Source of the DNA: Actinobacteria bacterium RBG_16_64_13
Lineage (GTDB): Bacteria; Actinomycetota; Thermoleophilia; RBG-16-64-13
Reading direction: 5' to 3'
DNA length: 9,156 nt
NCBI GenBank assembly: GCA_001768675.1
Contig: MELN01000040.1
Location: 42,050-51,205, forward strand
This document shows, one piece after another, positions 4,883 through 9,156 of the stretch. The notes beneath the pieces were generated by a model, which was not told the DNA's origin, did not search any database, and saw only the letters and a program-made list of their open reading frames with translations. The stretch's first letter is position 1, and the number at the start of each line of letters is the position of its first letter. The position numbers and the translations under genes were made by a program.

Positions 4883-6994
4883 TTACCCGGCACTCCCCAA
4901 CTTCCCGTACTCGTCCCTGAGCACGCGCCGCATCACCTTGTTGGAGGCCGTCCGCGGCAGCACGCTCGCTAGAACCACGTCCTGGATCTTGAACAGCGGG
5001 TTGAGCTTCGCCGCGATGGCGCGCTGCATCTCCTTCTTCAGGGACTCCACGTCCACGTCTACCTGCGTGGTGGGCACCACGTAGACCACCAACTGGCTCG
5101 GCCCACCCCCAGGCGGATCGACCGCCACCGCTGCCGTTTCGATCACACCGTGCACGGTAGCCAGCGTGCGCTCGATCTCAGTCGAGCTCACCTTGATGCC
5201 GCCAAGGTTCATCGTGTCGTCGGCGCGCCCGTGCCCCCGGTAGTAGCCCCCAGGCAGTTCCTCGATCTCGTCACCGTGCCTGCGCAAGCTCTCGCCTTTG
5301 GGTCCAGGGGGTGTCCCCTCGTAGTACACCTGGTGGTGGTCCTTGTTGAGCAGGGTGTTGGAAAGACCTATCGAAGGCGGCACGACAAAGACCTCGCCGC
5401 TCCGGGCCGGCTCGCCCCGCTCGTCCAAGAGGTAGAAGTCCAGGCCGAACGACGGGCTGGAGAAGGTCGCGGGTGAGGCCGGACGGACCACGGTGCCCGA
5501 CACATAGCCGCCGCCGATCTCCGTTCCCCCGCAATATTCGATGATGGGGCGGTAACCCGCGAGCGACATGAGGTAGAGGTAGTCGTCCGCGTTGGAGCAC
5601 TCGCCCGTGGAACTGAAAAGCTTGATGGACGACCAGTCGAGCCCGCGCATCACATCCGCGTTCTGCCACGCCTTGACCATGCTCGGGATGACTCCGAGCA
5701 TAGCGACGCGGGCGTTCTGTACGAACTCGCAGAATTCCCGTGTGACCGGGGCCCCGTAGAAAAGCGCCATGGTCGCGCGATTGAGCAGGCTCGCATAGAT
5801 GAGCCAAGACCCCATCATCCACCCTATGCTCGTCGGCCACGCGACGACCTCGCCGGCCTTGATGTCCTGGTGGAGATGGCCGTCCATGGCGCACTTCAGT
5901 GGCGTCGTGTGCGTCCAGGGGATCGCCTTCGGGTCGCCGGTCGTGCCCGACGAGAACATGATGCTTGTCAAGTCATCCGGGCCGCACGCCACGGGATCGA
6001 AGGTGTCGTCGTCGGCGAGGAAGTCATCCCACGTCACATCCTGTTCCCTCAACGTCACCCCGCCCGCTGTTTCCGAAGGCACGACGATCGCCCGGGCAAC
6101 TCCAGCGTCCACCACCTTCTGGTACATCGGCAAGGTCTTACCGGCTCGCATCATTACGTCCTGGGTCACGGCCGCACCCGCGGCCGAGATGCGCAGACGC
6201 GTAGCTATCTCGTCGGGGGCGAAGCTGTCCGCGATGGACGAGACGGCGTAACCGGCCTTGACAACGCCCAGATAAGCCGCCACCGCCTCCACCGTCATGG
6301 GCATCACGATAGCCACACTGGAGGCGCGAGATAGACCCGATGCCACCAGGCCCCGAGCGAAGCGGTTCGACAGCCGGTCGAGTTCGCGATAGGTGGTGAT
6401 CTCGATCTGGCCGCCTTCGGCTTGATGCACGATCGCGGGGGCGTCGCCGGGCGCCTGGAAGCAACTCTCGGCGATGTTCAGCCGGGCTCCCGGGAGCCAG
6501 CGCGGCGACTCGACGCCCAAGCTGAGGTCGACCACGGCCGTCGGGTTCTCTTTGAACCTGATGCCCAGGGATTCGACGATCTCTCCCCAGAAGGCCTCGC
6601 GGTTGTCCGCGGACCAGCGATGAAGCTGATGCACCGAGGCAAGCCCTGCACGCTTGGAGAACGCGGCGATATTGGATTCGGAGGTCTCACTGTCGGTGGG
6701 AGTCCAGGCGGGTGGCGGGCCCTGGGAGAGATCCCAGTCCTTGAAGATCAGCCCATACAGGTACCTGTGCACGGCAAAAGGTACGTCGGCGGACAAGACG
6801 CCACGAGACACCCAGCTCCATAATTCGCCCGCCGAAACGCCGTCGTGACTGACCCGGCCGATTTCATCGGCCATCGCGCGTGCCGCTTCAGGCGTGAGTC
6901 CGAGATCGTGAAGCGTATCCGGGAAAATGTGGATCGGTATGATGCCTCCCCTCGCCGATTTTGACCAATGGTACGCCCAACGCCCCAGGCACAC
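4883..6994 (-). CDS. AMP-forming acyl-activating enzyme (acyl-CoA synthetase, plant AAE17/AAE18-like)
   Basis: An ANL-superfamily enzyme that adenylates a carboxylate with ATP and transfers it to CoA. Numbered from GTG 6994 (703 aa), motifs are MFSSGTTGDPKAIPW (346-360, phosphate-binding loop), YCGGTE (487-492), HGD (573-575, the adenosine-ribose Asp), GRADDTMNLGGIKVSSTEIE (589-608, hinge and CoA site) and PRTASNKVMRR (680-690) with catalytic Lys686. SSIADSFAPDEIATRLRIS (252-270), the long N-terminal region and the REAFWGEI-type acetyl-CoA-synthetase N-domain recall the peroxisomal plant enzymes AAE17/AAE18, whose natural substrates are not settled. The start is unclear: TTG 7024, GTG 6994 (AGAGG 12 nt upstream) and ATG 6874 are the canonical options, while the strongest ribosome site, GGGGAGG at 6951-6945, has no canonical in-frame start after it. 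Homology seems to begin near residue 24. The Usp gene follows 18 bp downstream. Confidence 0.92.
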   Translation of the reverse strand: MCLGRWAYHWSKSARGGIIPIHIFPDTLHDLGLTPEAARAMADEIGRVSHDGVSAGELWSWVSRGVLSADVPFAVHRYLYGLIFKDWDLSQGPPPAWTPTDSETSESNIAAFSKRAGLASVHQLHRWSADNREAFWGEIVESLGIRFKENPTAVVDLSLGVESPRWLPGARLNIAESCFQAPGDAPAIVHQAEGGQIEITTYRELDRLSNRFARGLVASGLSRASSVAIVMPMTVEAVAAYLGVVKAGYAVSSIADSFAPDEIATRLRISAAGAAVTQDVMMRAGKTLPMYQKVVDAGVARAIVVPSETAGGVTLREQDVTWDDFLADDDTFDPVACGPDDLTSIMFSSGTTGDPKAIPWTHTTPLKCAMDGHLHQDIKAGEVVAWPTSIGWMMGSWLIYASLLNRATMALFYGAPVTREFCEFVQNARVAMLGVIPSMVKAWQNADVMRGLDWSSIKLFSSTGECSNADDYLYLMSLAGYRPIIEYCGGTEIGGGYVSGTVVRPASPATFSSPSFGLDFYLLDERGEPARSGEVFVVPPSIGLSNTLLNKDHHQVYYEGTPPGPKGESLRRHGDEIEELPGGYYRGHGRADDTMNLGGIKVSSTEIERTLATVHGVIETAAVAVDPPGGGPSQLVVYVVPTTQVDVDVESLKKEMQRAIAAKLNPLFKIQDVVLASVLPRTASNKVMRRVLRDEYGKLGSAG

Positions 6995-7028
6995 AAGCGC
7001 CGCTTGCCTCTTCCGAACGGCCAAACAT

Positions 7029-7050
7029 AAGATACAGCAGGCGTGGCCTG
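7029..7050 (-). promoter_or_regulatory. Possible promoter with a small inverted repeat, upstream of the acyl-activating enzyme
   Basis: On the minus strand TATCTT (7034-7029) is a reasonable -10 hexamer about 30 nt before GTG 6994. Three bases further upstream lies the inverted repeat CAGGC-GTG-GCCTG (7038-7050), which would occupy the -10/-35 spacer, a common operator position. No convincing -35 is seen. A second GC hairpin, CCCGC-CCAGC-GCGGG (7098-7112), sits 9 bp past the NrfD-like stop without a T run and may be a weak terminator. Together these hint that the gap 7025-7121 separates two transcription units, though read-through is possible. Confidence 0.25.
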
Positions 7051-7121
7051 AATGCGCGACGCGCCGGGAACGGCGTCGACCCCTGATGGTGCCGACACCC
7101 GCCCAGCGCGGGCCGACATGA

Positions 7122-8438
7122 CTACCCGTGCACAGCCTCGCGTAGCGGCAATCTCCACGCCGCCACGGTGAATACTATCGCCCCGAAACACAGCACCCCG
7201 AGAGCGACCAGCCATTCCACCCAACTCGGATAGTAGAACAAGCTCAAGGCGAAGGAGTCGGTCCCGACGGGCTGGACGGTCCCGACCGGTACTCCCGGGG
7301 GATAGGGCACAGTCGCGAACGAAAGTCCGTTGATCACGATGTTCAGCCGATGCACGAAGATGCCGACCATCGCGAGCACGGATGCAACCGCCACCCAGCG
7401 CAGATTCCTGCGGAGCCGCGGCACGACCAGCAGCGCGAAGGGGATGATCAGGCCCGCCCCGACCTCGAACCAGAAGAACCCCGCATACCTTCCCGTAAGC
7501 AGGCGCGCGACCGGATCGCCTTCAAAGCCGGCCCCCGGATAAGCGGCGGTCAGCATCTCCGAAAAGACCAGGAACGCCTCGACGGCCACAAAGATCGCCA
7601 ACAGCTTGCCCATGTACGCGATGAGGGTGTCACGGAACGCGACCCGGCGGGTGCGTCGTGCGATCAACGCCAAGATGATCATCAGACCAGTGCCCGAAAC
7701 GAGGGCGGAGGCGATGAACAATGGTGCCATGAGAGCCGTGTACCAGAAGCCGCGCGAGATCTGCAGGCCAAAGATCCACGCCGTGATGGAATGAAGCAAG
7801 ATGGCGGCCGGCAGGCCCACCCCGGCAAGCACCAACTTCAGGCGCTCGTCACGCTTCTGGGCGGCCTCGGAGGCCTTCGTGCCCAAGGCGAGCCAACTGC
7901 CCCGCCTCGCCAAGTCGGCGCGCGCGTAGATCCAGGTATAGGTGAGCGAGATCAGCAAGTACACGACGATGATGGTTATGTCCCACATCATCGGCGAGTG
8001 GAAATTGGGATAACGGAAGAGGTGCCACGCTCGATCCGGCCGCCCTATGTCGGGCAGAACAAAGATGGCGGCGAGCAGCACCGCGACCGTCGCCTCCAGC
8101 ACGGCGAGACGAACGATGGGTTTCAGCCCTCCGGCGCCGAAAAGCCGCCCGGCGGAGGCCACGATCAGCCCGCCGGCCGAGAGTCCCACAAAGTACATGA
8201 ACAGAGTGATGTAGAGACCCCACATCATCGGGTTGCGCATATTGGTCACTTCCAGCCCTTGCGAGAGCTGGTAGGCCCACGCCCCCAAGCCGATCAAGAG
8301 GCCGAGGCCGAGAAGCCCGAGCCACAGAGCGAGCGGCCGGTTGACGGTGCGTTGCGCCGGAGCGACGGTCACCGGCGCGCCTGTCGCCGCGGAATCGACC
8401 GGTCCAACGCTGGGGCCGGACCCCACAGCCGCGCTCAC
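7122..8438 (-). CDS. NrfD/PsrC-family membrane subunit of a respiratory oxidoreductase
   Basis: A 438-residue integral membrane protein. After a 33-residue Ala/Pro/Thr/Val-rich tail there are about ten predicted helices, at roughly 36-57, 73-96, 109-130, 153-172, 205-228, 232-261, 271-297, 318-342, 347-369 and 403-426. MRNPMMWGLYITLFMYFVGLSAGG (67-90) and DIGRPDRAWHLFRYPNFHSPMMWD (130-153) are typical NrfD signatures. NrfD proteins exchange electrons between the quinone pool and a partner iron-sulfur subunit; they carry no haem of their own in the best-known members. The start is GTG 8438-8436, overlapping the ferredoxin stop as GTGA, which proves tight pairing with that gene. About ten helices rather than eight points to the longer ActC/HybB-like branch, which is inference from hydrophobicity only. 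Confidence 0.92.
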   Translation of the reverse strand: MSAAVGSGPSVGPVDSAATGAPVTVAPAQRTVNRPLALWLGLLGLGLLIGLGAWAYQLSQGLEVTNMRNPMMWGLYITLFMYFVGLSAGGLIVASAGRLFGAGGLKPIVRLAVLEATVAVLLAAIFVLPDIGRPDRAWHLFRYPNFHSPMMWDITIIVVYLLISLTYTWIYARADLARRGSWLALGTKASEAAQKRDERLKLVLAGVGLPAAILLHSITAWIFGLQISRGFWYTALMAPLFIASALVSGTGLMIILALIARRTRRVAFRDTLIAYMGKLLAIFVAVEAFLVFSEMLTAAYPGAGFEGDPVARLLTGRYAGFFWFEVGAGLIIPFALLVVPRLRRNLRWVAVASVLAMVGIFVHRLNIVINGLSFATVPYPPGVPVGTVQPVGTDSFALSLFYYPSWVEWLVALGVLCFGAIVFTVAAWRLPLREAVHG

Positions 8439-9148
8439 GGTTCCAACCCTCGCTTGCGCCGGGGCGGGAGGTAGAAGACCCTCGGATCGGTCCCCCGCTC
8501 CTCGAGGAGCTGGTAGCCCCCGCGTTCTCGCACCAGACGGCTCACGCGGCTCTGGGGATCGTTCAGGTCACCAAAGATGCGCGCCTGGCCCGGGCATGAC
8601 CACACGCACGACGGCACCTGCCCGTCCGGCAGCCGATGGACGCAGAAGGTGCATTTTTCCATGGTCCCCAGAGGCCGGGGCTCGACCATGCCGGTGTGGA
8701 ATTCCGTGGGCCGCTCGGGACGACCCCAATTGAACACCCGCACGCCGTACGGGCACGCCACCAGGCAGTAGCGACACCCGATACAACGGCCGGAATCCTG
8801 CATCACCAGACCATCCTCGCGCGAATAGGTCGCCCCCACCGGACAGACCCTGGTGCAAGCTGGGTTCTCGCAATGCTGGCAGGCGAGCGGCAGCCAATGC
8901 ATGGCCAGCTCGCCTTGCTCCCGGTAGGGGGTGTCAAGGGCGTCACCGACCGTGTCGATACGGTTCCACCACATCCCAAGCGGAACGTCGTTCTCCGACT
9001 TGCAGATCACGCAGCACGACCAGCAGCCGACGCAACGCTCCTGGTCGACGACCATGGCCCACCGCGGCTCCGCCGAGACCGGGCCGATCTCCCCGTAGCT
9101 GCGCGACGCCGGCGATAGAGCCTCAATGGGCGAGACCTTGTCAGGCAT
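8435..9148 (-). CDS. Four-cluster ferredoxin-type electron-transfer subunit (NrfC/PsrB/DmsB family)
   Basis: A 237-residue protein with sixteen cysteines in four groups, enough for four [4Fe-4S] clusters: Cys39/42/45/49, Cys90/93/98/102, Cys122/125/128/132 and Cys166/169/181/185. Group spacing is that of NrfC, PsrB and DmsB, including the long loop between Cys169 and Cys181. Cys46 is extra. It passes electrons between an NrfD membrane subunit, encoded immediately downstream with a 4-bp overlap, and a catalytic subunit. There is no twin-arginine signal at its N-terminus, so it is either cytoplasmic or exported together with a signal-bearing partner. The start ATG 9148-9146 lies 8 bases from the window edge; GGTGA just upstream may be both a weak ribosome site and the end of a preceding gene. 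A molybdopterin catalytic subunit would be expected there but is not visible. Confidence 0.94.
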   Translation of the reverse strand: MPDKVSPIEALSPASRSYGEIGPVSAEPRWAMVVDQERCVGCWSCCVICKSENDVPLGMWWNRIDTVGDALDTPYREQGELAMHWLPLACQHCENPACTRVCPVGATYSREDGLVMQDSGRCIGCRYCLVACPYGVRVFNWGRPERPTEFHTGMVEPRPLGTMEKCTFCVHRLPDGQVPSCVWSCPGQARIFGDLNDPQSRVSRLVRERGGYQLLEERGTDPRVFYLPPRRKRGLEP

Positions 9149-9156
9149 CGATCACC

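Noticed and set aside
7350..8474. 374-codon plus-strand frame antisense to the NrfD gene
   Set aside because: Hydrophilic, charge-rich mirror of a hydrophobic membrane gene; typical antisense artefact.
1..9156. CRISPR array, tRNA, rRNA, insertion sequence, toxin-antitoxin or defence genes
   Set aside because: Read for regular repeats, transposase motifs and RNA gene signatures; none seen.

Overview
The window is GC-rich (my estimate, by eye, is mid-60s percent), tightly packed and fully coding apart from short gaps. One gene is on the plus strand and the other eight coding features are on the minus strand. High GC, GTG/TTG starts, many long antisense shadow frames and a left-edge fragment resembling the membrane-anchor N-terminus of actinobacterial LytR-CpsA-Psr proteins suggest a high-GC actinobacterium, perhaps a deep-branching soil or sediment lineage. 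That assignment is inference; no marker gene is present.

Left block (1-2192, minus strand), in transcription order: a 32-codon small ORF with a strong Shine-Dalgarno sequence; an extended SDR (NAD-dependent epimerase/dehydratase) whose start overlaps the small ORF's stop; a Dph6-like ATP-pyrophosphatase 9 bp after it; then a 102-bp gap with a GC hairpin; then a partial two-helix membrane protein running off the left edge. The first three look like one translationally coupled operon.

Middle: a divergent regulatory gap (2193-2319) separates that operon from a plus-strand gene for a large FAD-dependent oxidoreductase. It has a cysteine-rich motif after the Rossmann fold and an extra C-terminal domain of about 200 residues that looks like an SRPBCC/START fold. 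Its 3' end overlaps by 56 bp, tail to tail, the universal stress protein gene.

Right block (4439-9148, minus strand), in transcription order: a four-cluster ferredoxin-type electron-transfer subunit; an NrfD-family membrane quinone-interacting subunit overlapping it by 4 bp; a roughly 100-bp gap with a possible promoter; an AMP-forming acyl-activating enzyme resembling the plant AAE17/AAE18 type; and the universal stress protein. The ferredoxin/NrfD pair forms the electron-transfer half of a membrane-bound molybdopterin oxidoreductase or similar respiratory complex. A catalytic subunit, if present, should lie beyond the right edge.

Taken together, the window mixes respiratory electron transfer with probable lipid or carboxylate activation and reduction (acyl-CoA ligase, FAD reductase with a lipid-pocket-like domain, SDR). 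I see no CRISPR array, tRNA, rRNA, insertion sequence or defence locus. The less ordinary points are the FAD-SRPBCC fusion, the start-site anomalies and the coupled small ORFs.
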